NCBI GenBank assembly: GCA_023853785.1
Contig: JAJIRX010000500.1
Coordinates: 620,001 to 684,000 of the forward strand
Source: Psilocybe azurescens
Lineage: Eukaryota > Basidiomycota > Agaricomycetes > Agaricales > Agrocybaceae
Reading direction: 5' to 3'
Length of the DNA stretch: 64,000 nucleotides
The notes below the pieces were generated by a model. That model was not told the DNA's origin. It searched no databases and saw nothing but the letters and a program-made list of their open reading frames with translations. The position numbers and the translations under genes are program-made. Shown here piece by piece: positions 52,516 to 64,000 of the stretch; position 1 is the first letter of the stretch; every line of letters begins with the position of its first letter.

Positions 52516-54951
52516 ATGAAGGTCGGCTATCCCTCATGTCATTCTTTTGAAAAACTAGACTCCTCCCTTCTTGCACTCAAGATTGCTCGACATTCACCGT
52601 GCTCAAGATGTCCTACGTGTCCTGGACTTCATCCTCCACCCGGAATTGACGTAGTGGTCGATGGTCAGAGCGATTCAAGTTTAGGTGACCTTGGCCAGTA
52701 TGGTTCAGACGACGAGGACGACCCACCTTCGTCTTATCTGTCGAGCTGCGCTTGTGGTCACGGTGTAAATGAACACAATGCAGACGAAAAGGAACTCGGA
52801 AGAGTCGAGTTTTCTCGCCGAGCTCGAGTCGCTATTCGACTTGACGAGCTTCTACAGGTAAGCTCGTTTTCCTAAGAACGACATGACCATTAATTTCTTT
52901 AGGTAAGATACGACTAATCTGACATTCTCTTTTTATATGAATGTACGATGTTAGGACTCTGGCCGCCTACCGGACTTTGACTATACGGATGAGGATATTT
53001 CATCTCTGCGGAAACAAATGGGTCATGCAATCTCAGGCATCAGCCTTGTAACAGTCAATTCGTCCCCAGGTTAGTTCAAAGTATAAATGTCGATGCCACC
53101 AAGTCTTACTGAACCTTTATTAGACCAGCGAATCGAGAATGCCCCACCTCAATCCCCTACTTCGTCTATTCTTAGCGACCCCCACAACCAGTGACGAAGA
53201 AACGACGCGTCTCTTCCTCGTCTCTAAGCGATGCTGATGAAAATGATGACGATGATGACGATGATGATGACGAAGAACCTCTCGCTGCTCGAATCACAAT
53301 GGGATCTCGTTCGGTGCCAGGAAAGAGAAGCGGAAAGCAGGCGCCTGGAAAAAGTCTAAGAAATCGCATACTATAGCTGGAGGTGCTGTTCCCGCACCAT
53401 TAAGCGAAGATAACAATAGTACTGCGCCGACGTCCAACGGCAAAGTCAACGGAATCAACGGGCATGAGCCAAGGATTAAACAGGAAGATAAGATGGACGA
53501 AGGACAACTCAATCGTTTGACTGCTGGAATACCAATGGATACTGTTGGAAGATCCTCAGCAGGTGTACGTATTTCTCGATTCTTTCTGCATCCATCCTAT
53601 TAAATAGGAGATGCCCACGTTTTATAGCCACCAGTGAGAACGGAGAAGCCATCGGCAGTCGAGTTGCGAAAAGGAGTCATACAAATAACCGCTGTGGAAA
53701 ACGACAAGCAGGCGCGCTCTTTGATAATTCTAACAGGCCTCAAGACTCTTTTTCAGAAGCAACTTCCTAAGATGCCCCGCGAATATATTGCGCGGCTCGT
53801 TTTCGACACCAACTCAAAATCTTTGGCGATTATCAAAAGAGGCTACAAAGTTGTTGGTGGAATTTGTTATCGTCCTTTTTCTCAACGAGGATTCGCAGAA
53901 ATAGTATTTTTCGCGACGAATTCTGCTGATCAAGAAAAGGTATTCATATATTTGTCATGACATAATCGACGTCGGACTGAAGCTGAAGCATAGGGTTATG
54001 GAGGAATGCTGATGGATCACTTCAAAGCTCACATCCGAAAAGCGTATCCAAACATGATGCACTTCCTAACATACGCTGACAACTATGCCGTTGGATATTT
54101 CGAAAAGCAAGGCTTCTCAAAAGATATTTCCCTAGACAGACCAGTGTGGGCTGGATACATTAAGGATTATGAAGGCGGAACAATAATGCAGTGCACCATG
54201 CTGCCCAAAATTGACTACCTGGATAAACCATCGATTTTTAAGCAGCAAACAGAGGCGATTCTCACTAAGATTCGCCAAAAATCGACATCTCATATCGTAT
54301 ACCCTGGGCTACCTCAGTTCCAGCCAGGAGCGTCACCAGGCATCATAGTCGACCCCAAGAGTGTTCCTGGCCTCAGTAAGCAGTTACTGTAATGTTCAAC
54401 TTCGTATAAATTGACCCACTCTTTACTTTAGGAGAGACTGGTTGGACACCAGAAATGGCAGCTCTGTAAGCGCACTACATTGTTTGCTTGTGTTGTCTCT
54501 TACTCACCTTTCTGTAAAGTCTGGCTCGTGCCCCAGTCAAACCCAGTACAAGAACGACCATGGAGAAAATAATGTCGGAAATGATCGAGGAACCAAGAGG
54601 TTGGGCTTTCAGGAAACCTGTTGACACTACCGATGTTGCAGACTATTTTGATATCATCAAGCATCCAATGGGTACGTCAATCTCAAAATTACAATTAATT
54701 CTCTATTTACTTTGCATTCCGTATTTAATATATTTGCAGATTTCTCCACTATCCAGCATAAGATTTCAACAAATCAGTACAAGTCTTTCGAGGGCTTCCA
54801 AGAAGACGTCCAATTAGTCTTCGACAACTGCCGACTCTACAATCCCGAGAACACAATATACGCCAAGAACGCGAGATTCATGGACCAATTCTTCAAACAA
54901 CTGCTATCTAAGTATTTAGCGTCAGACAAGCAGGAAAAGCAAGGAAAGTAA
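52516..54951 (+). CDS. GCN5: Histone acetyltransferase GCN5 (SAGA/ADA) with bromodomain
   Basis: Gcn5 acetylates histone H3 in SAGA and ADA complexes. The N-terminus carries a Cys/His-rich segment, [15 protein letters not shown] (residues 29-43) and [10 protein letters not shown] (78-87), reminiscent of the animal PCAF N-domain, then LDELLQ. An acidic run (Asp repeat near 53245-53280) precedes the GNAT domain: [29 protein letters not shown] (catalytic Glu), [14 protein letters not shown] (acetyl-CoA loop), and [15 protein letters not shown]. The bromodomain follows after [40 protein letters not shown] with the acetyl-lysine Asn. One base is missing at C5 53179-53183 and at G3 53301-53303, both in the linker. 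Confidence 0.93.
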
Positions 54952-55278
54952 TTTATCTGCTCTCTTACTCGCTGTCCATTCGCTGTTTTGTAATTAATAC
55001 TGACCGTACCCACGCCACAACACACCAGTAGCCTGTGTACTTATTTATGCTGCTTTGACACTCACTTAACGTTAGTATTTGTATAACTTGCCAACAATTC
55101 TGTATCTATACCACGCACAATTTACCCTATTCTCCGAGACTCATCTCTACTGGAACCAAATGATGGATGATGAAAAAGATATATTTATTTCCCTTGCACA
55201 CATAGATAGATAAAAGAGGAGACAATAACGTTTGCGTATACCAGTTATCAATACATATTGTAGTCATGAAATCAGCGT
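54952..55278. other. Convergent spacer between GCN5 and formate dehydrogenase
   Basis: The 327 bp between the two stop codons are AT-rich and hold only chance frames. Both 3' ends must lie here. Confidence 0.4.
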
Positions 55279-57163
55279 TCAGCGCTGGCCGTCTGTCAAA
55301 GATCGTCAACAGTCAATAAGTGTGTACGAGGAAAAGATACTCACAAGCCTTGCTCTCGTATTTGCCTAGAGATTGAAGTTAGAATGCCAGAATACCTGCG
55401 AATAGGGAATTGTTACTCACCGATGCCAACAATGATGTTCTGTGGTTCTTGAGGCTTATCGGTCAAGTAATTTTCAAGAATGCTCTTGGCACCATTAGCG
55501 TAGCGAGCCTGCGCATCGAGGGTGGTTCCAGAGTAATGTGGGACCATTCCGTTTCCACCACCGAGAGGGTTCTTCACGGTACGCCAGATGTGATCTTTGG
55601 GTGCGGGCTGAACGTTCCAGACATCACCTGTCGAATTTGTTGATTAGACCGCAGGGACCACACTCCGAAAACTTAAATACATACCGGAGTAGCCAGAAAT
55701 CTGGCCGCTCTTCAGAGCAGCGGCAACAGCATCTTTATCGCAAATAGCCCCGCGAGCAGTGTTGACGAGCCACGCGCCCTTCTTGAAGGATTTGAGAAGT
55801 TCTTCGTTGACGAGTCCCTTGGTGCCTTCGTGAAGAGGGCAGTTGACAGTGACAACATCGCACTATGGGCAATTGGTTAGCAGCATCTCGCATCCTTCAG
55901 GATAGACCATGTACCTGAGAGACGAACTCCTATATGGAAAATAAATAAGTAAACTGAAAATACATCGTGATCTTATCATAAACTCGCCTTGAGATCTTCA
56001 ACTCGGCGGGCCTTCACGGCTTCTGCAGCAGCTATGTGACTGGTCAGACTAGGAAGTTTGCTAAGCGGCAGACATCTACCTGCTGGAAGAGGGGCGTAGT
56101 CATAGTAAAGGAGTTCCTTTGTGTCGAAAGGAACGAGACGTTGAAGAACACGGTAACCGATACGCCCAGCTCCGATGGTGCCAACGACCTTTCCTTCCAA
56201 ATCGAAGGCGTTCCTGGCGATTTCAGAAACTTGCCAGTCGCCGCGCTCGATCATCTAAAGGGGCCTCGTAAGAATCATCGCCAAACTCCAATAGTGGATG
56301 TGTTTATTTACCTCATGTGCAGGGACAAAGTTCCTGACAAGAAGGAGAATGCTCATCACGACGTGCTCAGCCACAGATACGACGTTGGATCCGGAGACCT
56401 ATTGAAACGTATTAAGAAGCAGATAGTAAAATAATGGAACATTATAGTAACCTCGAGGACTTGGATCCTGTGATCGACGGCAGCATTGAGATCGATATGG
56501 TCAGAGCCAACACCAGCAGTAATGCAAAGCTTGAGGTTCTTGGCCTAAAGCAAATTGGTTAGAAATGGTCATTCAATGAAAAATGAATTTAATTACTTTC
56601 TCGATGAGATCGCGAGTCAAGTATCTTGGTTACTTTTGTTCATCCCATCATGACTGAAAAGGCAGTAATATTAGCTTACCCAGGGTGGAATGGCGTCGTG
56701 ATCAACACTTCAGCCTATGAAAATGACAATCATGTTAACGATAGCACTTGAAAGAATGCAAGAGCTATCGTACGTCAACAATATGCTTTTGGAAGTCGCT
56801 GTCTGCGCCCTCCTTGCTGCTGGAGACCTAGAGCAACGTGAAAACTCAGATAGGAATGAGACAGGGGCTTTACGCACTGTGGTAATTGACGTGAGAAAGT
56901 CATCAACGAATGCACACTATTGATCTTACCGATGAGTTCATGGCCTTGGGATGTAAGCCATTCTTGGATGCCCAGCTACTCAAGCTGTATAAGAGAATTG
57001 TAACTAGAATGTTACAGAAGGACGTACTTTGTTCTCGACTGTGCCCAGCAGGCGGGGTTCTTCCTGAGCAGCCTTACCACCGTCGTAGAGAATTGCGAGG
57101 ACCTTAAGAATGACGTCAACGATATAAACAGCACCTGTTTTCTAGTAATAGCCATACCTTCAT
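55279..57163 (-). CDS. FDH1: NAD-dependent formate dehydrogenase
   Basis: FDH oxidises formate to carbon dioxide with NAD, clearing formate from oxalate and methoxyl (lignin) breakdown in wood- and litter-decay fungi. Two codons, an intron, then [20 protein letters not shown] start the protein. Further exons give [34 protein letters not shown], the Rossmann motif [48 protein letters not shown] (catalytic Arg), and [20 protein letters not shown] (catalytic His). A short last exon ends GKYESKAYGQR. At least nine introns. No frame break needed. No organelle targeting peptide is visible, so it should be cytosolic. Confidence 0.93.
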
Positions 57164-58053
57164 GATTTGTTCTGATAGAAATTTGGTAGTGGGGGTGAGT
57201 TAAGAAGGCAAGTAACTGGGATGAGGAAAGAGAATGAATGAAAGCTTTGTCCTTTTATGTCTCAGCCTCTCAGCTATTGATTTTACGCGGGAATATCTAC
57301 AAGGGAAATCTGAGCGGGCGTCAGATGACATGAAAGCCTGGTAAATCAATCGAATCCTTCCGATGCATACCAAATGTTACTCATTAGGCAAACGTCCATG
57401 GATGGTTACATGGCCGTGCTTCGAGAAGAGATCACGTGTAGCCGGCAACCGTTGTCGATGGAAGTTGGAATGTAGGAAAATGTAGGGTACCGTTTTGTTC
57501 CGGAAATGGGCTCACACCATTGTAGATTCTATTTTTGAGTCTGCCCCATCTGCTGCTCTCTACAGCTATCGAGGGTAATCCCCTACATTCTTCTGAGGGC
57601 ATTCCGTTCGGTCCGAGGTGCAGCGGCCTAGGTCGGAAGCCACACATTATGAAGTTTGTTGTGACGGCGCCATAGTTGGCTTTAAGCACAAGAGATGAAG
57701 ATAAGGACATAGCAAGACTGTTGGAGGTGAAGAAACACCTACATCAAGACTTTGATTTATCATCGCGTGGCAACTGTATTCAACAAAGATCATGGAGGGA
57801 AACGAAGTCTATTTCATTGTCTATAAAGTCTTCTTGGTGAGTAATCCGTTAATATTATAGGCAAAGTTTTCGTGGGTAGAAAGCGGCTCATCATATGAAG
57901 GCAGTTGGATTGTGTGACTAGAGTGTAGAATAAATGTCTAAATTAGGATGAATCTAAGCGAATGAGAGAAATTAACTGTAGCCGTAAAAATAGACACAGT
58001 GCACTCACTACACCTCACTGGATATTCGGAGGATTGATTATTTTGAGGCATCT
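57164..58053. other. Region without a confident gene, between FDH and ERD1
   Basis: The FDH promoter should occupy the first few hundred bases. A minus-strand frame at 57432-57710 reads VTTNFIMCGFRPRPLHLGPN and similar, without splice or family support. The rest is AT-rich and includes the ERD1 3' end. I see no RNA gene or repeat. Confidence 0.35.
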
Positions 58054-59649
58054 TTATCTGACTATCATGTCGGGTGTGTTAGGGATCATTTCGTATTCAC
58101 CCTCATCCCCGCTCCTCTCATCTGACTGACTGGTGGGAATCTTGTCATGTGTCTTTTGATTACCTCCCACTCAACCCTCACAAATACCCACAGCCATCTC
58201 CGAACCAACTCCGCCACTTCTAACCAGAAAAAGCAACACTACCATCTCGCGATGATTGTACATGGGTAGACAGCTTGACCGACCATGTCATACGCAACAG
58301 CAAATTGACGAAAATCAAAACCGGGTAAATCTCGCGCGGGTAGAACAGGATCGTTCGGAGTCCAAAACATGACTGGCGGTGTCGATGCCTGGGTGGATTA
58401 CTGAGCTGAATACGGCCATTGGGGATGTCTTCCGATGACAACGAATCCAACGATGTTCGACTGACCAAAGGTGTGCCAGAGTGAAGTCGGGGAAGAATCA
58501 AGGGTCTTGGAATATGACGATCAAGGGTCTTTGTGCGCTCCAGCTTTAACAAGTCCAACCCCCAGTCGTTTGTGACATCCCACCAGAATGAATACAATGA
58601 ATTAACAGCAGCTGCCAGCAGCCTAGCACTGGTCAACTATCAATCGAAAAGGCGAGGAAAAGTTGCACACCATAATCGGAAGAGGGGATGATGTCCTTGC
58701 CAGCCTCCCCCCGGGTGGTTTATTGCCATTTTCCTTGACTGTGTCCGTGACAAGTGTGCGTTGAGCAGCGGACAAGAATATCACTGGGAACGATGTCGCG
58801 TATTTCAATGCATTGAATAGAGGTTTCCGGCTGTCATTAGATGGCAGGTTGTACTCTATGAGACATTGCCGGAATCGCAGGAAAAAGGGAAAACTATTTT
58901 AACACGATCAATAACGCGTCGTTCTTAAAATGATGATTTTCACCTCATAACCAGCGGAAAGATCCAACGCGACCAGTGGTCCTCTATAGGTGGAACCAGA
59001 ATGCTATTCCCCGGCTTAAGCATCCAAAGCGACAGCCAAATGTCCCCAAAAACCTTGGCAAAGGAGGTTCCAATGTCGGCGAATATCACATCAGAAAAAT
59101 AGATTGCACCGCTCGTTGCAGGAAAAAGGCATCTGCGGATGGCCCTGCAGAAGGTAGAGGTTAAAAAACAAAAAAATAGGTGAGAAAAACGCGTAATGGG
59201 TGGACCTACAAGGTAAACTTTTCGCGTTCTGGTAAAAACATGATATTATACGGGCATAAGAGAACTAGTAGAATCACGATGGCGGTAGTAACCGGTATAA
59301 ATCCGTATGCATCAACGCGCAACGGATCGCCGCGAGTAACCAGTCTATAGACAGTCCAAGAAAAGAAACAGGTCGTAGCATAAGAAAAGAAGATGCGGTA
59401 CACGGAATGATAAAGAGCTGCGACTTTGGAGTGCTTGAAAGCGGTTGAATGATGTACAGGCATTACTGGATTTGAGGTATATGGTTCTGTTCGTAGCTCC
59501 ATTGCCGACACGGCGTCCACTCCAAGGATGTCGAGGCCATGGAGATTGCTTGCCCATCCAAGAATTCCGAGACCTATCAAAAGGAGTGCGCGATACGGCA
59601 GTGGGAATGAAAGATGGTATTGTATCTCGTCGTTATCGTTGGAAGGCAT
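58054..59649 (-). CDS. ERD1: ERD1-type EXS-domain membrane protein
   Basis: Erd1 is a Golgi membrane protein with an EXS domain, needed for retention of ER proteins and Golgi glycosylation and linked to phosphate recycling. The N-terminus MPSNDNDEIQYHLSFPLPYR leads into hydrophobic helices (ALLLIGLGILGWASNLHGL; VTTAIVILLVLLCPYNIMFL). Later exons give GAIYFSDVIFADIGTSFAKV, RFRQCLIEYNL, NALKYATSFPVIFLSA and the EXS core VNSLYSFWWDVTNDWGLDLL and LRMTWSVKLSTHV. Two A/T runs (58228-58232 and 58154-58157) each need one base; then FWLEVAELVRRWLWVFVRVE follows and the protein ends IPNTPDMIVR at 58054. Without the second correction it stops at 58086. Confidence 0.82.
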
Positions 59650-59850
59650 TATGGTAGCAAAGTATTGATATGCAAGCGTAGTGGTCTAAACGGCATTGAG
59701 GTTTGGCGCAAGTCCAGTGGTCGGCGAGTTGACTCCATCCCCAGCAGAGCATTACTCACGTGGCGAATACCATTACTCAAATTGTCAACAAACGTAATTA
59801 GACCGTGACGGTAAACCATACCGCCGCGGCAAGGCTTAACACTTTCCCTC

Positions 59851-60626
59851 ATGGCAGACAAGGGTGGCGCGTACGGCGCTAAAGCAGCTGATACAGATTT
59901 CCGAAAGAAATGGGACAAGGAAGAGTATGCAGAACGCGCAAAGAAGAAAGATCAAGAAGAGAGGGAGCGTATGCAGGAGAACGAAGAGCGCTTGAAGAAG
60001 GGTAAGTTCGTATATCTAGACGTCTATTAGTTTGACTGCGACCGACTTTTCTGTCTAGGTAAACGTCCTCTGAAAGGCCGAAAAGATGATTTACCTAAAC
60101 CTACTCAACTGATGCAGCAAAGAGAGGCCCCCTAGAGCTTGACAAAAATCTCGGCAAGACCATGGTTGTCCAAAACCCAGGCGGAAAGGGCGCAGGACAG
60201 CCTGGATTTTTCTGCGAAACATGTAACAGAACTTACAAAGACAGCGTTGGCTATCTTGATCACATAAACAGTAGAGCGCGTAAGTAGTTTTGATTCATCG
60301 AGTTAGAAGTATCTCATTTACTGCTGTTAGATTTGCGCGCCTTGGGTCAGACCACAAAAATAGAAAGGTCGACCCTAGCGCAAGTTCAAGCTCGGATAGC
60401 CTTTCTTAGGGAGAAAACTAAAGAGGCTGCATCAGCCAAAGCCTTTGACTTCGATCAACGTCTAGCAGAAGTTAGAGAGAAAGAACGGGAATTACGGGAG
60501 AAGAAGAAAATAGAGAAAAAGGCTGAGAAAGAAAAGGCCCGCCTTGCGATGATAAACGACAATGACGGAGATTCTGAGATGAGTGCTCTCATGGGCTTTG
60601 GTGGTTTTGGATCAACAAAGAAATAA
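59851..60626 (+). CDS. SNU23: U4/U6.U5 tri-snRNP zinc-finger protein SNU23 (ZMAT2)
   Basis: Snu23 is a small spliceosomal protein of the tri-snRNP B complex. The start MADKGGAYGAKAADTDFRKK with WDKEEYAERAKKK matches the family. Then come KRGPLELDKNLGKTMVV, the matrin-type finger FFCETCNRTYKDSVGYLDHI and, after an intron, LRALGQTTKIERSTLAQVQA. A charged coiled tail ends MSALMGFGGFGSTKK. A frame break lies between about 60100 and 60135 (KDDLPKPTQL to AAKRGPLELD); whether this is a missed splice or a base error I cannot tell. The start is 201 bp from the divergent ERD1. Confidence 0.85.
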
Positions 60627-60729
60627 GTACTCAAAATGTACGTGGCATTTTCTGTCACTCTACAACCCTGTATTGTTAGTTTGCCTATTGTATTACAAGA
60701 TTTATTTTCACTTCCTAGCGCATTTCCAT

Positions 60730-63700
60730 CTATGACTTCGCCAAATACATCATGAACTTCACATCATCGATTTCCTGCTCCTCCTCGATCAACACCACAG
60801 TACCTGCAGCCTTGTCCTTGACATCAGCGGGCAGACCTCCTACGGTCTTCGTGATGATTTCTGTGTTCTCCCGGATGGCAGTAAGTATATCTGCACCTGT
60901 ACCCTCCTCGAAGCGGTAGAACACATGGACATCATCTGTGGCCTGAAGACCAGCCTTCTTTCGCAACTTTTGTACGCGGTTAGTCAGCTCGCGAGCTAAC
61001 CATTCGCCTTGTAGGTCTGCGTGGATCTGGATATCGAGTCGAATGACGACGTCGTTGTCCGTATTTGTTGCAAATTGACCCTCGCTGGAGGATGGCAGCT
61101 CGAGATACCGTTGAACAGCAAGATCCCCCTCAAAAAGTTCGATGCCGTCGACGGTTATCTTGCCGGATGAAACATACGCCTTAATTTCATCGCTGGAGAC
61201 ATTGGGTAACGCGTTTCTGACTCGGCCTAGATCCTTGCGCAGCTTGCGTCCCAAGATCGCCCAATCAGCCACAGCCTTGTATTTAACGCCTGAGAGTGTT
61301 TCGTCCGAGGTGAAAACGACATCTCGGATATTAAGTTCTGACTCGATGTAACGTTGCAGTGGCTTAATATCCGCGAGGTATTGCGGATCAGGATGAAAGA
61401 CAAGCAACTCTTTTAATGGAACCTGTAGAACAAGTCTTTCAGTGACCTAGTTCCCCCAACAGCTGCTGTTTGCATACCTTCAACGATAGATTGTTCCGCT
61501 CGCGGACATTTCTGGTTAAATCAATAACGGCTTGCATGCGCTGAACCTGACGCTCGATATCTGCGTCAAAATATTCCTCTTTGACCTCTGGGAAGCTCAA
61601 AAGTGGACCGAGCGAGTATCTCCACCAGATTGGTCCTCGGGAATGAAATTTCGCAATGATTGATACAGGGTTTCGGTCATGAAAGGTGTGTATGATGACT
61701 AAACGAAAGGTTAGAGGGGGCTAAAATAATGAAGAAAAAACACACTGACCATAGTACGGCACAGCGTGAACAAAGCCTCAAAGAGTGTGTTGAGGGCAGA
61801 GATGGTGTCTTCTTTTCCGTCTTCACCTTTGAGACGTTTTCGGTTGAATCGGATATACCAGTTAGTCAACTCGTCCACCAAAGCCAACAATCGCGGGATG
61901 ATGGTGTAAAGTCTGTATGCGGCCATCTCTTCTCTGACAAGTTTGATCAAAGATTGACATCGAGCAAGAATCCACCTGTCCATAACATTGTTTGGTAGAG
62001 GGGCTTTTGCATTGTATTTGAAGTCGATACCGGTGGATTTCTTGAGCAATGCTACGTGGCCAAGGAAGAAGCGGAACGAATTTAACCATGGCAATAATAC
62101 ACGGGAGATAACTTCACGGACACCCTCTTCACGGAAACGAAGGTTGTCTCCTCGCACAATAGGAGAATTAACGAGGAACATTCTAAGATATAAATTTATC
62201 AGATGTTGTGTTACGAAAATAAATTTATGCTCCCATACCTTGTGGCATCTGCACCATACTGGTCTATGATAATGTTGGGGTCAGGATAGTTCTTTAGACT
62301 CTTGCTCATTTTCTTGCCATCGCTGTTTTGGAGAATGTTTAGGATAAGTAAATTTGGAGCAATGGGATTGTACATACGCAGCAAGAACAAGTCCAGTTAC
62401 AATGAGATTTTTCCATGGTGCCCTTCCGAAGAGGTGTGTAGAAAGAACAAGCAGAGTATAGAACCAACCACGCGTTTGATCAATACCCTCGGATACGAAA
62501 TCGGCTGGGAATGTTTTTTCGAATAGCTCTTTATTCTCGAATGGGTAGTGAAGTTGAGCATATGGCATGCTATAATGGCCTTCAGTGAAATGGTCGGTTT
62601 TCGAGTTGTTCCTATGCATACCTTCCGGATTCAAACCAGCAGTCAAAGACTTCTTCGACACGTTTGAGTACACCTTTCCCTTGCTTTGATGGGATGGTAA
62701 TATGATCAATCTTATCTCTGTGGAGATCTGTAATACCGGTGACGCCAGACAATTTCTCTAGCTCTGCCACTGAACTGACACAGACAATCTAGGCAGCACC
62801 GAAATTCATTGTGAGAAACTGATTTCAGAAATATAAAAATACAAGAACCCACCTCTTCCATATCCTCGCTTGCCCAAAGAGGCAGAGGAGTTCCCCAGTA
62901 ACGATTACGAGAGATATTCCAGTCTCGGGCATTCAAAAGCCAATTGCCAAATCGGTTATCACCGACATTCTGGGGCACCCTGTGATACATTAAGGAATGA
63001 AGACTCGTATTCACATCATAGACGGGACAAACCATCTTGTTCCCTCATTGTTTGCAACAAGCTCATCTACGATAGGGCTGACTTTCACAAACCACGCAGG
63101 AATAGCACGGTAGATTAACGGTGTCCCTGATCTATATAAGCAACGTCAGTTTTAAATAGCAAACAGTTAAGAAACCGGTTTCGAAGATTCACCTCCAACA
63201 AAAGGGGTAGCTATGGTGGAAAGTCGATTGAACAATAAGACGACCTTTGGCCTTCAAAACCTTCTGAATAGGACTATCTGCAGCCTTAAAGCAATCAGGC
63301 TCAGAGCGCAATACCAAAAGATCATTGCCCCCTTACCTTGACGTGAAGCCCGGCGAAATCCGGAACCTCTTTAGTGAAATGTCCACCATCATCAATAGGG
63401 CAAGGAGGCATTTCATCGGGCCTCAAGACACCATGGGCAATGGCAATGCGGTAATCATCTTCACCAAATGCAGGAGCTTGATGAACGATACCTGTACCGT
63501 CTTTATCGGTAACGTAGGTATCTACGAGAACTCTGAATGCTTTGTCTTCGAACTTGTGCAGAAAGATGTGAATGCTGACAGTTTAGCTGCAACATCGATT
63601 GAACTGTACCCACCTGGTCCGTAAAGTATTCAAACATGGGAACGTAGCGCCATCCTTTCATATCCGAGCCTTGGAACTGTGCGATCTTTTTTAAATTTGG

Positions 63701-64000
63701 CTTTTTTGGGTCTTTGTAAAGTGTAGACAACAGCTTTTCATGGATGATGAAGTTTTGATCCTTCTCGGTGTCGTGGATCTTAATGTAGGTGAAATCGGGA
63801 TGAACACAAAGTGCAAGATTTGAAGGCAATGTCCAGGGTGTCGTTGTCCAGGCCAACAAAGAAGTATTTGGATCATCGACCAAGGGGAAAGATACAGTGA
63901 CTAAGCGCTTGAAGTCAGATATCAGTCATCTTGTCAGAACAGGAAACAAACCGGCGGGATCGTTGACATCTTTATATGCTTGTCCTGCTTCGAAGTTTGA
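60730..64000 (-). CDS. ILS1: Cytosolic isoleucyl-tRNA synthetase, C-terminal part (runs off the right edge)
   Basis: The class I synthetase charges tRNA-Ile. From the right edge inward: the editing domain ([20 protein letters not shown]), the CP core with [20 protein letters not shown] and [37 protein letters not shown], then [19 protein letters not shown], the KMSKS loop ([14 protein letters not shown] across an intron), the anticodon-binding region ([20 protein letters not shown]) and the eukaryote-type C-terminal domain ending [10 protein letters not shown]. The HIGH motif must lie beyond 64000. About eleven introns within the window. The stop is 104 bp from the convergent SNU23 stop. Confidence 0.93.

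Noticed and set aside
57432..57710. Minus-strand ORF upstream of FDH as a gene
   Set aside because: It has no recognised motif and no splice signals, and it lies where the FDH promoter is expected.

Overview
The window is nuclear DNA of a basidiomycete fungus, most likely a mushroom-forming Agaricomycete. Genes are dense and on both strands, and are cut by many 45-80 bp introns with GT..AG ends. Proteins typical of that group are present: an ERT1-type zinc cluster/PAS regulator, a CSL (LAG1/RBP-Jk-like) transcription factor, a fused allantoicase-ureidoglycolate lyase, and a GPI-anchored expansin-like protein. I see no rRNA, tRNA, CRISPR, integrase or complete transposon. Gene names are from motif recognition by eye; no search was run.

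Layout. 1-2.0 kb: end of an unknown gene, a small unknown minus-strand gene, and a PRA1/Yip3 membrane protein. 2.3-10.5 kb: ERT1 (-), MTQ1 release-factor methyltransferase (+), an F-box protein (+), then the allantoicase-ureidoglycolate lyase fusion (+) behind a cluster of GATAA/TTATC sites. 10.8-22.3 kb: BRE1 ubiquitin ligase (+), mitochondrial ribosomal protein S9 (-), Golgi CASP/COY1 (+), TFIIH subunit TFB1 (-), PHOSPHO-type HAD phosphatase (+). 22.5-27.8 kb: YAK1 kinase (-) and proteasome chaperone 4 (-). 28.1-32.5 kb: three tandem paralogues with a GRF-type zinc finger and a C-terminal coiled coil. 32.5-39.7 kb: the least well understood part, with one conserved-looking protein of unknown function and several weak gene candidates. 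39.7-49.1 kb: CSL factor (+), small membrane protein (+), ESA1 acetyltransferase (-), DBP7 helicase (+). 49.4-64 kb: ER cyclophilin with two possible C-termini (+), expansin-like protein (-), GCN5 (+), formate dehydrogenase (-), ERD1 (-), SNU23 (+), and the C-terminal part of cytosolic isoleucyl-tRNA synthetase (-, runs off the right edge).

Most genes are informational or housekeeping and do not form one pathway. Three act on chromatin (BRE1 on H2B ubiquitin, ESA1/NuA4, GCN5/SAGA), and TFB1 acts in transcription initiation and repair. The nitrogen-salvage gene with its GATA-site cluster is the clearest regulatory story. Many genes form head-to-head pairs with short shared promoters.

A warning about the sequence: at about 25 places a strongly conserved protein continues in another frame after adding or removing one base, nearly always inside a homopolymer run. 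This affects ERT1, MTQ1, allantoicase, PSMG4, CSL, ESA1, DBP7, GCN5, ERD1 and others. The pattern fits read/assembly error far better than parallel gene decay, so I annotate these as intact genes with local frame breaks rather than pseudogenes.
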